A DNA stretch of 64,000 bases from Azoarcus_F sp036734105 (GTDB taxonomy: Bacteria; Pseudomonadota; Gammaproteobacteria; Burkholderiales; Rhodocyclaceae). This document shows positions 34,073 to 43,060 of the stretch, one piece after another; within the stretch, counting starts at the first letter, position 1, and every line of letters begins with the position of its first letter. A program made the position numbers and the translations under genes. The stretch is taken from the NCBI GenBank assembly GCA_036734105.1, contig DAIMZH010000009.1, positions 28,218 to 92,217 of the forward strand, written 5' to 3'. The notes under the pieces were generated by a model that saw only the letters and a list, made by a program, of their open reading frames with translations, did no database searches and was not told the origin of the DNA.

Positions 34073-34669
34073 TTAGCTACGCATGACCTTTTCTGAGGCA
34101 GTCAGCGCATCAATGAAGCCTTGTCGGCTGAAAATTCGTTCCGCGTACTTCATGATCGGGGCCGCCGACTTCGGCAGTTCGATCCCATAGTGCTGCAAAC
34201 GCCACAGCAAGGGGGCAACCGCTACGTCCAGCATGGAGAACTCGTCGCCCAGCATGTACTTCTGTTTTGCAAACAAGCCTGAAAGCTGCACCAACTGGTC
34301 ACGCACATGCGCCCGACTTTTGTCGGCAGCCTTTCCGCCTTTTTCGAGCACATCGATGTGCGCGAAAAGCTCACCTTCGAAGGTGTGCAGAAGTTGGCGC
34401 GCGCGCGCCCGAAGAATCGGGTCAGGCGGCATCAACTGCGGATGCGGAAAACGCTCGTCAATGTATTCGTTGATGATATTGGATTCGTACAGCACCAGAT
34501 CGCGATCAACCATCACCGGCACGCGGTTATAGGGGTTGATCACAGCAATGTCTTCAGGCTTGTTATAGAGGTCGACGTCAATGACTTCGAAATCCATGCC
34601 TTTTTCAAACAGGACAATGCGGCAGCGGTGACTGAACGGATCGGTCGTCCCCGAGTAAAGGGTCATCAT
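34073..34669 (-). CDS. sspA: Stringent starvation protein A (glutathione S-transferase fold)
   Basis: 198 residues. TLYSGTTDPFSHRCRIVLFEKGMDFEVIDVDLYNKPEDIAVINPYNRVPVMVDRDLVLYESNIINEYIDERFPHPQL-type order of the GST N-domain is clear. The usual glutathione cysteine position is Asp here (TDPFSHR), consistent with SspA acting as an RNA-polymerase-associated regulator rather than a transferase. Located directly after cytochrome c1, as in many beta- and gammaproteobacteria. Confidence 0.96.
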   Translation of the reverse strand: MMTLYSGTTDPFSHRCRIVLFEKGMDFEVIDVDLYNKPEDIAVINPYNRVPVMVDRDLVLYESNIINEYIDERFPHPQLMPPDPILRARARQLLHTFEGELFAHIDVLEKGGKAADKSRAHVRDQLVQLSGLFAKQKYMLGDEFSMLDVAVAPLLWRLQHYGIELPKSAAPIMKYAERIFSRQGFIDALTASEKVMRS

Positions 34670-34771
34670 GATCTGTAAACTCCGGTTTCCTTAAACGACA
34701 CGCACCACGCGGGTTGCGCGTGGTGCGAAATGGTGTGTTCAGAACCCCCTTCATGGAGGGTTCCGAACCAA

Positions 34772-35527
34772 TCAGTGAATGTCTTTCCAGTAATTCTTTT
34801 TCAGTGCATAAGCCAGCACTGCAAAACCAGCCAGGAAGATCAGGACAAAGTAACCAATGAACTCTCGCTTCTCCTTGCCCGGCTCTCCAGTCCATACGAG
34901 GAAGGAGACGAGGTCAGCGACCGCCTTGTCATATTCTTCGACAGTCATCAAACCCGGCTTGACGAGCTCAAGAGAAATGCCAACCGTACCGTCAGGATTT
35001 TCGATTTTGTTAGCGACCTGCTCTCCCTGGAGTTGCCAGAAGACATGCGGCATACCAACGTTTTCAAACACAACGTTGTTCCAGCCCGTCTGACGACCTT
35101 CATCGCGGTAAAAAGTCCGCATGTAGGTGTACAGCCAGTCAGCTCCGGGGGTGGTATGACCCGAGCGCTGACGGGCAATCAACGTAAGGTCAGGAGGTGC
35201 TGCACCAAACCACTTCTTGGCCTCGTTAAAACGCATGGAGATCTTCATCAGATCGCCCACACGCCCATCAGAAAACATCAGGTTTTCAGTAATCTGATCG
35301 TCACTCAGACCAATCTCGTTGAGCTTGTTGTAACGCACAAAACTCAAGCTGTGGCAGTTCAGGCAATAATTTACGAAGAGCTTGGCACCATGCTGCAGGC
35401 TGGCCTGGTCCATGCTGATCGGTGCCTTGTCCAGCGGCACCGCCGGACCGGCCGCCATGACTAGCGCCGGCGCAAACAATGCCGCTACAAACAGACTCTT
35501 GATTTTTTTGAACATGGCGATGGTCAT
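34772..35527 (-). CDS. petC: Cytochrome c1 of the bc1 complex
   Basis: 251 residues. Signal-peptide start (MTIAMFKKIKSLFVAALFAPALVMA), heme-c motif CLNCH, axial Met region further on, and a C-terminal membrane anchor FIGYFVLIFLAGFAVLAYALKKNYW. It accepts electrons from the Rieske centre and passes them to soluble cytochrome c. The ATG at 35527 overlaps the cytochrome b stop (ATGA), indicating translational coupling; there is no separate good ribosome site. Confidence 0.96.
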   Translation of the reverse strand: MTIAMFKKIKSLFVAALFAPALVMAAGPAVPLDKAPISMDQASLQHGAKLFVNYCLNCHSLSFVRYNKLNEIGLSDDQITENLMFSDGRVGDLMKISMRFNEAKKWFGAAPPDLTLIARQRSGHTTPGADWLYTYMRTFYRDEGRQTGWNNVVFENVGMPHVFWQLQGEQVANKIENPDGTVGISLELVKPGLMTVEEYDKAVADLVSFLVWTGEPGKEKREFIGYFVLIFLAGFAVLAYALKKNYWKDIH

Positions 35528-36792
35528 TTGGAGGTCACCCTTTCCGGTTCGGGTTTGCACTTGTCGATCTTGCTATACCAGGGCATCAGCAGGAAGAAGG
35601 CGAAATAGAGCACCGAGCAGATCTGCGCAAGCAGCGTGCGGCCCGGAGTCGGCGGCAGAATTCCCAGATAACCAAGAATGAAGAAGGAAATGATGAAGAT
35701 GGTCAGAGCGGTCTTGTAGATCGGACCACGGTAGCGAATCGACTTGACCGGGCTGCGGTCCAGCCAGGGCAGGAAGAACAGAATCACCACTGCTGCACCC
35801 ATTGCCACCACACCCCAGAATGCCGCGTCCAACCCAAACAAGGGATAGGTAACCGCACGCAGAACCGAGTAATAAGGCGTGAAATACCACACCGGAGCGA
35901 TGTGTGCCGGAGTCTTGAGCGGATCAGCCGGGACGAAGTTGTTGTATTCCAGGAAGAACCCGAAGAATTCCGGGGCAAAGAACACAACCGCGGTGAAGAA
36001 GAAGAGGAAGACCACAACACCGACGATATCCTTGACCGTGTAGTACGGATGGAAAGGAATGCCATCAAGCGGAATGCCGTTGGCGTCTTTCTTCTTCTTG
36101 ATTTCGACTCCGTCAGGGTTGTTTGAGCCCACTTCGTGCAGTGCAATGATGTGGGCTGCCACCAAGCCGATCAACACAAGCGGAACGGCGATGACGTGCA
36201 GCGAGAAGAACCGGTTGAGGGTCGAGTCACCAATCACGAAGTCACCACGAATAACCACGGTGAGATCCGGCCCGATCACGGGGATGGCTGAGAACAGGTT
36301 GATGATCACCTGCGCACCCCAGAACGACATCTGCCCCCACGGCAAAATATAGCCCATGAACGCTTCAGCCATCAGAACCAGGAAGATCAGACAACCAAAG
36401 ACCCACAGCAACTCGCGCGGCTTGCGGTAGGAACCATAGATGAGTGCCCGGAACATGTGGAGATACACCACCACGAAGAACGCGGAAGCACCGGTTGAGT
36501 GCAGGTAGCGGATCAACCAGCCACCCGGCACCTCTCGCATGATGTATTCCACGCTTGCGAAGGCAATCGGGATGCCTGCCGCGTTGAGTGATGCATCCGG
36601 CTTGTAGTGCATGACCAGAAAGATACCGGTAACGATCTGAATGACCAGCACCAGCAGGGCCAAAGAACCGAAGAAGTACCAGAAGTTGAAGTTTCGCGGC
36701 GCATAGTACTCGGACAGGTGCGCCTTGTAGGTCGACGTCAGCGGGAAACGCTCGTCAATCCAGTTGAGCAGAGCTTGGGATTTGGTGGTCAT
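35524..36792 (-). CDS. petB: Cytochrome b of the bc1 complex
   Basis: 422 residues with eight or more helices. Qo-site signatures GYILPWGQMSFWGAQVI and the PEWY-equivalent PVWYFTPYYSVLRA, plus heme-ligating His pairs (RYLHSTGASAFF, SLHVIAVPLVL), are all present. It is the quinol-oxidising core subunit. Three bases separate it from the Rieske gene upstream. Confidence 0.98.
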   Translation of the reverse strand: MTTKSQALLNWIDERFPLTSTYKAHLSEYYAPRNFNFWYFFGSLALLVLVIQIVTGIFLVMHYKPDASLNAAGIPIAFASVEYIMREVPGGWLIRYLHSTGASAFFVVVYLHMFRALIYGSYRKPRELLWVFGCLIFLVLMAEAFMGYILPWGQMSFWGAQVIINLFSAIPVIGPDLTVVIRGDFVIGDSTLNRFFSLHVIAVPLVLIGLVAAHIIALHEVGSNNPDGVEIKKKKDANGIPLDGIPFHPYYTVKDIVGVVVFLFFFTAVVFFAPEFFGFFLEYNNFVPADPLKTPAHIAPVWYFTPYYSVLRAVTYPLFGLDAAFWGVVAMGAAVVILFFLPWLDRSPVKSIRYRGPIYKTALTIFIISFFILGYLGILPPTPGRTLLAQICSVLYFAFFLLMPWYSKIDKCKPEPERVTSK

Positions 36793-36795
36793 AGC

Positions 36796-37386
36796 TTATG
36801 CCTCGTCCTCACCCACGACAATCGTGGTCGCCGTTAGATACTTGTGCGGCGGCACCTCAAGATTGGAGGGTGCCGGCATGCTTCGGAACACACGACCAGC
36901 CAGGTCGAACGATGAGCCATGACAGGGACAGAAGAATCCGCCTGCCCAGTCATCACTCATGCCGCTGGCCGCACCGGTTTGAAAACGCTCGGACGGCGAA
37001 CACCCCAGGTGAGTGCAAATACCAACCGCAACGAGATATTCCGGGTTGATCGACCGATGCTGATTCTTGGCGTAGGGAGGCTGCTGCTCCCGCTCGGACG
37101 TGGGGTCAGCCACTTTGGATTCGGTCTGATCGAGCGAGGCAAGCATGTCCTCGGTACGACGAAGAATCCACACCGGTTTGCCACGCCACTCGACCGTCAT
37201 CATCTCGCCCGGGGCAAGCTTGCTGACATCCGCCTGAACCGGCGCGCCTGCTGCTTTCGCCCGATCCGACGGGGTAAAGCTGGCTACGAACGGCACGGCT
37301 GTCGCCACTGCGCCGACACCACCGACCGCGCTTGTCGCGATCAGCAGCGAGCGGCGGCTACTGTCCATCTTTTGATCCACGCTCAT
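36796..37386 (-). CDS. petA: Rieske iron-sulfur subunit of the bc1 complex
   Basis: 196 residues. Tat-like start SSRRSLLIATSAVGGVGAVATAVPFV followed by the soluble domain with cluster motifs CTHLGCSP and CPCHGSSFD, which supply two Cys and two His to the [2Fe-2S] centre. First gene of petABC. The start at 37386 has AGGAAGAGG upstream; a longer frame to 37455 has no support. Confidence 0.97.
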   Translation of the reverse strand: MSVDQKMDSSRRSLLIATSAVGGVGAVATAVPFVASFTPSDRAKAAGAPVQADVSKLAPGEMMTVEWRGKPVWILRRTEDMLASLDQTESKVADPTSEREQQPPYAKNQHRSINPEYLVAVGICTHLGCSPSERFQTGAASGMSDDWAGGFFCPCHGSSFDLAGRVFRSMPAPSNLEVPPHKYLTATTIVVGEDEA

Positions 37387-37551
37387 GACCTCTTCCTGAT
37401 AGGAATCCAAAATACGGTAAAAAACTGCTTCATTATAAGGGAAACCCCGTAGCAAAAAAAGCCAAAACCACTAAGGAGCAGAGGTTTCAATGCTTTAGCT
37501 CACGCATGACGACAAAAATGCTACACACCATGGGCTGTAGCAGCGCAGGCA

Positions 37552-38145
37552 TCAAAGACTCCTGCGCTCGATCAGCGCCTGGGCGATGGTACCCGCGTCG
37601 GTATGCTCAAGCTCTCCACCCACCGGGACACCGCGCGACAAGCGCGTCACCCGCACACCGCGCGCCGACAGCAAGCCAGACAGCATATGCGCTGTCGCCT
37701 CCCCCTCGTTGGTGAAATTTGTCGCCACAATGACCTCATCTACCTCTCCATCAGTTGCCCTGGAAAGAAGTTTTTCAAGACCAAGCTCACGAGGCCCGAT
37801 CCCGTCAAGCGGCGACAAACGTCCCATCAAAACGTAATAAAGCCCGTTGTAAGCCTGGGTCTGCTCGATCATGGCCAGATCTGCCGGCATTTCGACAACA
37901 CACAACTGGCGCTGGTCCCGCTGCGGATTGGCGCAGCGCTGACAAATGGCGTCTTCGGTGAAAGTGTTGCAACGCTGACAGTGCTGCAAATGGGCCAGGG
38001 CCCGCTCCAGCGACTGCGCCAGCCTGTGAGCGCCTTTCTGATCTCGCTGCAGCAGATGATAGGCCATGCGCTGAGCGGACTTTGGTCCGACACCCGGCAG
38101 ACAGCGCAAGGACTCGATCAAGGCGTCGAGTGCGGAGGGAGTCAT
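37552..38145 (-). CDS. recR: Recombination protein RecR
   Basis: 197 residues. HhH start LRCLPGVGPKSAQRMAYHLL, zinc finger CQRCNTFTEDAICQRCANP, then the Toprim region VVEMPADLAMIEQTQAYNGLYYVLMGRLSPLDGIGP. It loads RecA on gapped DNA with RecFO. Last gene of the conserved dnaX-ybaB-recR block; 28 bases after ybaB. Confidence 0.98.
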   Translation of the reverse strand: MTPSALDALIESLRCLPGVGPKSAQRMAYHLLQRDQKGAHRLAQSLERALAHLQHCQRCNTFTEDAICQRCANPQRDQRQLCVVEMPADLAMIEQTQAYNGLYYVLMGRLSPLDGIGPRELGLEKLLSRATDGEVDEVIVATNFTNEGEATAHMLSGLLSARGVRVTRLSRGVPVGGELEHTDAGTIAQALIERRSL

Positions 38146-38173
38146 TCGAACTGCACCGGGCAGGCCGACTCAA

Positions 38174-38500
38174 TCAAAACGGCAACTTCATGCCCGGGGG
38201 CAGATTGAGCCCGGAGGTGAAACCGGCCATCTTTTCCTGCGTTGTACTCTCAACCCGCCTGACTGCATCATTTACTGCGGCCGCAAGCAGATCTTCGAGC
38301 ATTTCCTTGTCATCCATAACCGAGTCATCGATGCTGACTCGGCGCACATCGTACTTGCAGGTCATCAGAACCTTGACCATGCCGGCACCAGACTGTCCCT
38401 CGACCTCGACCGTGGCGAGCTGGTCCTGCATCTTCTTCATGTTTTCCTGCATTTGCTGGGCTTGTTTCATTAGCCCGGCCATTCCGCCCTTCAGCATGAC
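38174..38500 (-). CDS. ybaB: YbaB/EbfC nucleoid-associated protein
   Basis: 108 residues: MLKGGMAGLMKQAQQMQENMKKMQ and the conserved core VEGQSGAGMVKVLMTCKYDVRRVSID. It forms a dimer that binds DNA with little sequence preference. Sits between dnaX and recR as in most proteobacteria. The ATG at 38500 is the family start. Confidence 0.97.
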   Translation of the reverse strand, partial: VMLKGGMAGLMKQAQQMQENMKKMQDQLATVEVEGQSGAGMVKVLMTCKYDVRRVSIDDSVMDDKEMLEDLLAAAVNDAVRRVESTTQEKMAGFTSGLNLPPGMKLPF

Positions 38501-38520
38501 TGAATTCTCCGTTAAAGAAA

Positions 38521-40635
38521 TCAAAGTGGTTTAACTGACGCCTCGATCAGGGTGGCGTCAAATCTTTCTATCAGCAGTCTCACCACGGCATCGGACTCCA
38601 GCGCCTCTACCGCGTGTGCGTGACGCTCCAGACGCATCGCCTGGTCACGCTGTGCCGGGGTTTCGCCTTGTATGCTGCCAATGGTGATGCTCACCCTGGC
38701 AGGAGAAGCCAATCGAACCGTCAGTTGTTCTGACAGCCGGTCCGACAAGTTGGTGTTGAGATCGAGTAAGTGATGGTGGGTTTGCGACAACCTCAGCTCC
38801 ACCTTGTTGCCGTCCCAGCCAACCCACTCACAATGCTGGGCAAGCTCCCGCAACATACCGCCGAGTTCAAGCATCTGGCAGGCACCATGCCAGTCGCCAG
38901 CAGCGAGTGCGGCAGCCAGGCCGTCCGACGAGGCAGCGGCATTGGGCTTCTTTGTGTTGTCGCTCTGTTCATCAGGCAACACAAGCGGCGAACGCTCTAC
39001 CCGGTGACGCGTTGGCGCTTTGCTGCCACTTGACCCGCTGGTTTCGCTGATCACCGGCGGCTTTGCGGGGTGCGACTGTGGGGCGGCTTGCCCCATTTTT
39101 GCAACTTCTGCCGGTGCAGCAGGCTCAAGCTCGGACTCAAACGGCGGCATTGCTGCGTCGGAAATCGACCTGTCCGCGTGCATGGCTTCGTCTGGCAGAC
39201 TTTCCCAAGGTGGGACATCACCCGTGGGCGGCGTTTTGGATTTAACGACTGGAGCGCCACCAGCTTGATGAACCGATGGCGATCCCTGCGGTGTCGTGCT
39301 CGGTGAGTCGTCAGCCGGTGTCTCAGATGCGATGCGCGATTCGCGGACTGGCGTGCTTTTTTGAGCCGGCTCGGGCATGGCGACGACCGCTGGCGGCGTA
39401 CTCGCGCTCGCGACAGGTGCCAGCTGTGGTGACGATGGCAATGCTTGAGGAGGCTGAGGTTTTTTTGTCGCGCCCGAACTACCCGGCGCAGAACGTTGCT
39501 GCGCCGATGCTGGCTGCCCGCCCGTCCCTCCCAGACCTGCTGCAGAAGCGGGAGAAACCGGACGGAAGGCATGCAGCCTGAGCAACACCATCGTAAAACC
39601 AGCATATTCGTCCGGCGCCAGGGACAACTCATCACGACCATGAATCGTGATCTGGTAAGCCAATTGCAGAAACTCGGCGTCAAAGGCTTCGACGTAAGGT
39701 TTGAGCCGGTCACGCTCTACGGGGTCAGCAATAGCAGCCGGAGCAAACTGCATCAGCGCCAAGCGGTGCAGCAAGGAGGCCAGACCTTGCAGCGCAGCCT
39801 CGAAAGACAGGCTACGCGCCTGCATGGTGTCGGCTACGGCCAGCATGTCCGCCACCTCTCCAGCCACCAGCGCGTCGAGCACATCGAACAGGTGGTCGTC
39901 ACCGACCGTGCCGAGCATGTTGATGACCTGCTCGGTGTCGACACGACCGGCGCCATGCGCGATTGACTGATCCAGCAGCGATAGCGCATCGCGCATGGAG
40001 CCGGCAGCCGCCTTGGCGATGTGCTTCAGAGCAGGCTCTTCAAAGACCACCTCTTCTGACTGGAGAATGCGTGACAGATGTCCGACGATGTGACCAGGCG
40101 GCATCTGTTTGAGGTTGAACTGCAGACAGCGCGAGAGCACAGTCACCGGGATTTTTTGGGGATCGGTGGTGGCAAGAATGAACTTGACGTGCTCCGGCGG
40201 CTCTTCGAGCGTCTTCAACATGGCATTGAAGGCATGGCCAGTGAGCATGTGCACTTCATCGATCATATAGACCTTGAAACGCCCCTGCACCGGCGTGTAC
40301 ATGGCCTGATCCAGCAAGGCGGCCATGTCGTCTACGCCACGATTCGAAGCAGCGTCCATTTCGATGTAGTCAGGGAAACGGTCGGCATCAATGGCCAGAC
40401 AAGCCGAGCATTTTCCGCAGGGCTCGGCAGTGATACCGGTGTCACAGTTGAGCGCCTTGGCGAGAATCCGGCTGATGGTTGTCTTGCCCACCCCGCGAGT
40501 TCCGGTAAACAGCCAGGCATGGTGCAGACGTCCTGTTTCAAGCGCGTGCGACAGCGCCCGCACCACGTGCTCCTGCCCCACCAGGGTGGAAAATGAACGA
40601 GGACGCCACTTGCGGGCCAGCACCTGATAACTCAT
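38521..40635 (-). CDS. dnaX: DNA polymerase III subunits gamma and tau
   Basis: 704 residues. Clamp-loader AAA+ domain: start YQVLARKWRPRSFSTLVGQEHVV, Walker A FTGTRGVGKTTISR, zinc-binding CGKCSAC, DEAD-type VYMIDEVHMLT and SRC motif LSRCLQFNL. A long Pro/Ser/Ala-rich linker (about 370-560) and a C-terminal tau domain that contacts the alpha subunit follow. In the linker start, codons ACA AAA AAA form a run of seven A (39460-39466) in the phase required for -1 slippage, which would yield a gamma-length product of 437 residues. First gene of dnaX-ybaB-recR. Confidence 0.98.
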   Translation of the reverse strand: MSYQVLARKWRPRSFSTLVGQEHVVRALSHALETGRLHHAWLFTGTRGVGKTTISRILAKALNCDTGITAEPCGKCSACLAIDADRFPDYIEMDAASNRGVDDMAALLDQAMYTPVQGRFKVYMIDEVHMLTGHAFNAMLKTLEEPPEHVKFILATTDPQKIPVTVLSRCLQFNLKQMPPGHIVGHLSRILQSEEVVFEEPALKHIAKAAAGSMRDALSLLDQSIAHGAGRVDTEQVINMLGTVGDDHLFDVLDALVAGEVADMLAVADTMQARSLSFEAALQGLASLLHRLALMQFAPAAIADPVERDRLKPYVEAFDAEFLQLAYQITIHGRDELSLAPDEYAGFTMVLLRLHAFRPVSPASAAGLGGTGGQPASAQQRSAPGSSGATKKPQPPQALPSSPQLAPVASASTPPAVVAMPEPAQKSTPVRESRIASETPADDSPSTTPQGSPSVHQAGGAPVVKSKTPPTGDVPPWESLPDEAMHADRSISDAAMPPFESELEPAAPAEVAKMGQAAPQSHPAKPPVISETSGSSGSKAPTRHRVERSPLVLPDEQSDNTKKPNAAASSDGLAAALAAGDWHGACQMLELGGMLRELAQHCEWVGWDGNKVELRLSQTHHHLLDLNTNLSDRLSEQLTVRLASPARVSITIGSIQGETPAQRDQAMRLERHAHAVEALESDAVVRLLIERFDATLIEASVKPL
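39460..39466 (-). promoter_or_regulatory. Candidate slippery A7 site in dnaX
   Basis: Zero-frame reading is ACA AAA AAA CCT, so the heptamer is A-AAA-AAA. A -1 shift after Lys392 gives 45 further codons before TGA, for a product near the size of E. coli gamma (431). No obvious Shine-Dalgarno stimulator was confirmed. Confidence 0.45.
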
Positions 40636-40857
40636 GGGTCAAGATTCTAGCATTCCCGATCAACGATGAAGGTGCCAGCTTGAAAACAAGCTCAAGCGTT
40701 TCCGCCTGACCAGGCCAGACTGAAAACCAAATGCCGCCTATCAGCACTGCTAATAGCTAGCGACAATTGAAACTACAAAATCACTTAATTGGAACAATTC
40801 TCATATACAACACATAATCTACCCATCACCTCTCATCTCGTTTTCTGGAGCATTGAC

Positions 40858-41748
40858 ATGATCGCTAAAATCACCAGACTGCATCATCAGGCTCCCGGAT
40901 TGCCTGCCCTGTTGCGATCACTGTTCGGCTGGTCCATCGCTGCCGCCGGCCTGATCATCCTGATCGCGCAACTGGCTGCGGGCTTGCCAGCACTGGAGGG
41001 CCCGCTCGCCGACGCCGCCATTGGTGGTGCCATGGCAGCTACAGCCACGGCACTGGGCGCTGCACCGGTTTTGCTGATGCGTCGCATCGGGGCGGGCACG
41101 CAGGGCTTGTTGCTGGGTTTTGGCGCTGGCGTGATGCTGGCTGCGAGCGTGTTCTCGCTGCTGTTGCCAGCCTTTGACGCCAGCCTGGCACAAGGAGCCG
41201 ATGAAACCGGGGCCGCCCTGCGCGTAGCAACCGGTCTAGGCATCGGCGCAGCACTGTTGCTTGTGCTTGACCGCCTGTTGCCTCACACCCATTCCCCCAC
41301 TCAAACACGCAGCGTTGGGGCCGTGTGGCTGTTTGTGCTGGCCATCGCGGTGCACAACATCCCCGAGGGGCTGGCCATCGGCGTAGCGGCAGGAGAAGCG
41401 GGTAGTGGTAACGCCGTAGCCACCGGCATTTCGCTGCAAAACGTACCAGAAGGCCTGATTGTGGCCATCGCGCTGGCGAGCGCCGGATATCGCAGAATGT
41501 TTTCTTTCGTCATTGCAGCCTTGTCCGGTCTGGTTGAGCCGCTCGCAGCCATCGCTGGCTCGCTGATGGTGTCGGTCTCGGCTGCAGTGCTGCCGTGGGG
41601 GCTGGCTGCCGCAGCCGGTGCGATGCTCTTCGTCGTCAGCCACGAGATCATTCCGGAGTCTCACCGTCGCGGCCACGAAACCCTGGCTACCACCGGGCTG
41701 ATGATAGGCTTCGTGATCATGATGCTGCTCGACACCGTGCTTGGTTAA
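40858..41748 (+). CDS. ZIP family divalent metal transporter
   Basis: 296 residues with about eight helices. Metal-binding helix IV motif HNIPEGLAIGV and helix V QNVPEGLIVAIAL are present, together with SHEIIPESHRRGHE in the last third. This is the ZIP (GufA/ZupT-like) importer pattern; zinc is the likely main substrate. The ATG at 40858 has TGGAG upstream. The 220 bases before it are AT-rich, but I could not define a Zur or Fur site. A strong inverted repeat follows the stop. Confidence 0.88.
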   Translation: MIAKITRLHHQAPGLPALLRSLFGWSIAAAGLIILIAQLAAGLPALEGPLADAAIGGAMAATATALGAAPVLLMRRIGAGTQGLLLGFGAGVMLAASVFSLLLPAFDASLAQGADETGAALRVATGLGIGAALLLVLDRLLPHTHSPTQTRSVGAVWLFVLAIAVHNIPEGLAIGVAAGEAGSGNAVATGISLQNVPEGLIVAIALASAGYRRMFSFVIAALSGLVEPLAAIAGSLMVSVSAAVLPWGLAAAAGAMLFVVSHEIIPESHRRGHETLATTGLMIGFVIMMLLDTVLG

Positions 41749-41749
41749 C

Positions 41750-41793
41750 GGACAGGATGACAATCACCCCGAATCATGAAAGTCATCCTGCCC
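41750..41793 (+). terminator. Inverted repeat after the ZIP gene
   Basis: GGACAGGATGAC pairs with GTCATCCTGCCC with one mismatch across a 20-base loop, directly after the TAA. There is no T-tract, so it may be a 3' mRNA-stabilising hairpin or a Rho-type end. Confidence 0.5.
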
Positions 41794-41981
41794 CCCTCTC
41801 CCACAACTGCGCGAGGGAAGCGCGACGCAACTTTCATGTCAAAGCGCCCGGACGCGCTTGCGACACACGCGCCTGACGAGTCTTTGAAGCAGCCAAGCGC
41901 CAAGGGCATACACCACTTGGCCCCAACTAGCGGTATAGTAAATTTTTGATCCATTGCATCAGCGTTCGGAGAAAATTCGGA

Positions 41982-42812
41982 ATGAACCACCCTGAGCAAC
42001 AAAAACTCGATCAGCGCTACGGCCCGGGCGTTCAACCTGCCCCTGGCGCATGGTCTGCCGTCATTGATCATCTGCTGGACCATCGCTCCGTTCGCAAATA
42101 CCAACCGGATGCGGTAAGCGACGAGCAACTCACTGCCATCATCGCGGCGGCGCAATCCGCAGCCACCTCTTCCAACCTGAATGCCTGGAGTGTTGTCGCG
42201 GTCAGAAACCCCGAGACACGCGCCGCGCTGGCCGAATGCGCCGGCAATCAGGCACATGTGCGCGATGCTCCCCTGCAACTGGTGTGGCTGGCCGACCTGG
42301 CAAGGCTGGAGCATGTCGCCAGACTGGCCGAGCGCCCGTGCGCAGCCATTGATTATCTTGAGATGTTTGTCATTGGCGTGATTGACGCCGCGCTGGCTGC
42401 ACAAAACGCCATCACGGCGGCCCAGTCTCTCGGCCTGTCCGGTTGCTACATTGGTGGCATGCGCAATCAGCCTGAAAAAGTGGCCGAATTGCTGGGGCTG
42501 CCGCCGCGAGTTTTTGCTGTCTTTGGCATGACGCTGGGCTACGAGGATGAGGCCGCCGGATCTGCCTCAGTCAAACCCAGGTTGCCACAGGCCGCCATCC
42601 TGCATCACGAACGATACCGCCCGCTCAACGAGCAAAGCGCCGATGTCGAGGCATACAACCTCATCATGGAAGCGTTTTACGCGGCGCAGAACATGAACGT
42701 ACATGGCACCTGGGCAGTACATTCCGCCAAGCGTATTGCCGACGCCCAGTCGTTGACTGGCCGGGACCGGCTCAACGAAGCCCTGCACAATCTTGGCTTC
42801 AAGCTTAAATGA
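41982..42812 (+). CDS. nfsA: NfsA-type NADPH nitroreductase
   Basis: 276 residues. FMN-binding start HRSVRKYQPDAVSDEQLTAIIAAAQSAATSSNLN, then GVIDAALAAQNAITAAQSLGLSGCYIGGMRN and LPPRVFAVFGMTLGY. This is the flavin reductase/nitroreductase A pattern (240 residues in E. coli, with a short N-terminal extension here). It reduces quinones and nitroaromatics with two electrons. The ATG at 41982 follows GGAG-like bases; an alternative upstream start has no homology support. Confidence 0.85.
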   Translation: MNHPEQQKLDQRYGPGVQPAPGAWSAVIDHLLDHRSVRKYQPDAVSDEQLTAIIAAAQSAATSSNLNAWSVVAVRNPETRAALAECAGNQAHVRDAPLQLVWLADLARLEHVARLAERPCAAIDYLEMFVIGVIDAALAAQNAITAAQSLGLSGCYIGGMRNQPEKVAELLGLPPRVFAVFGMTLGYEDEAAGSASVKPRLPQAAILHHERYRPLNEQSADVEAYNLIMEAFYAAQNMNVHGTWAVHSAKRIADAQSLTGRDRLNEALHNLGFKLK

Positions 42813-42859
42813 GCCTCAGCAATGAGCCGCAGGAGAAGTTTGAGTAAAACTTTGAGGGG

Positions 42860-42963
<104 letters not shown>

Positions 42964-42968
42964 CTTGC

Positions 42969-42998
42969 ATTCTATCGCGAACCCTGACTGTTTGTCAG
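42969..42998 (-). promoter_or_regulatory. Sigma-70 promoter of ffs
   Basis: -35 CTGACA (42993-42998), 18-base spacer, -10 TAGAAT (42969-42974), placing the start about 7 bases further at the SRP RNA 5' end. Confidence 0.55.
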
Positions 42999-43060
42999 TC
43001 TGATTTTAGCCAGGCTCGCTCGCCAAGGCACTCAGCCTTGCGTTTTTAGGCCATTCAGGC

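Noticed and set aside
37387..37551. Short frame between petA and recR
   Set aside because: It overlaps recR on the other strand, without a ribosome site or recognisable motif.
40640..40857. AT-rich region before the ZIP gene as a Zur/Fur box
   Set aside because: No convincing palindrome at consensus; the AT-richness alone is not sufficient.
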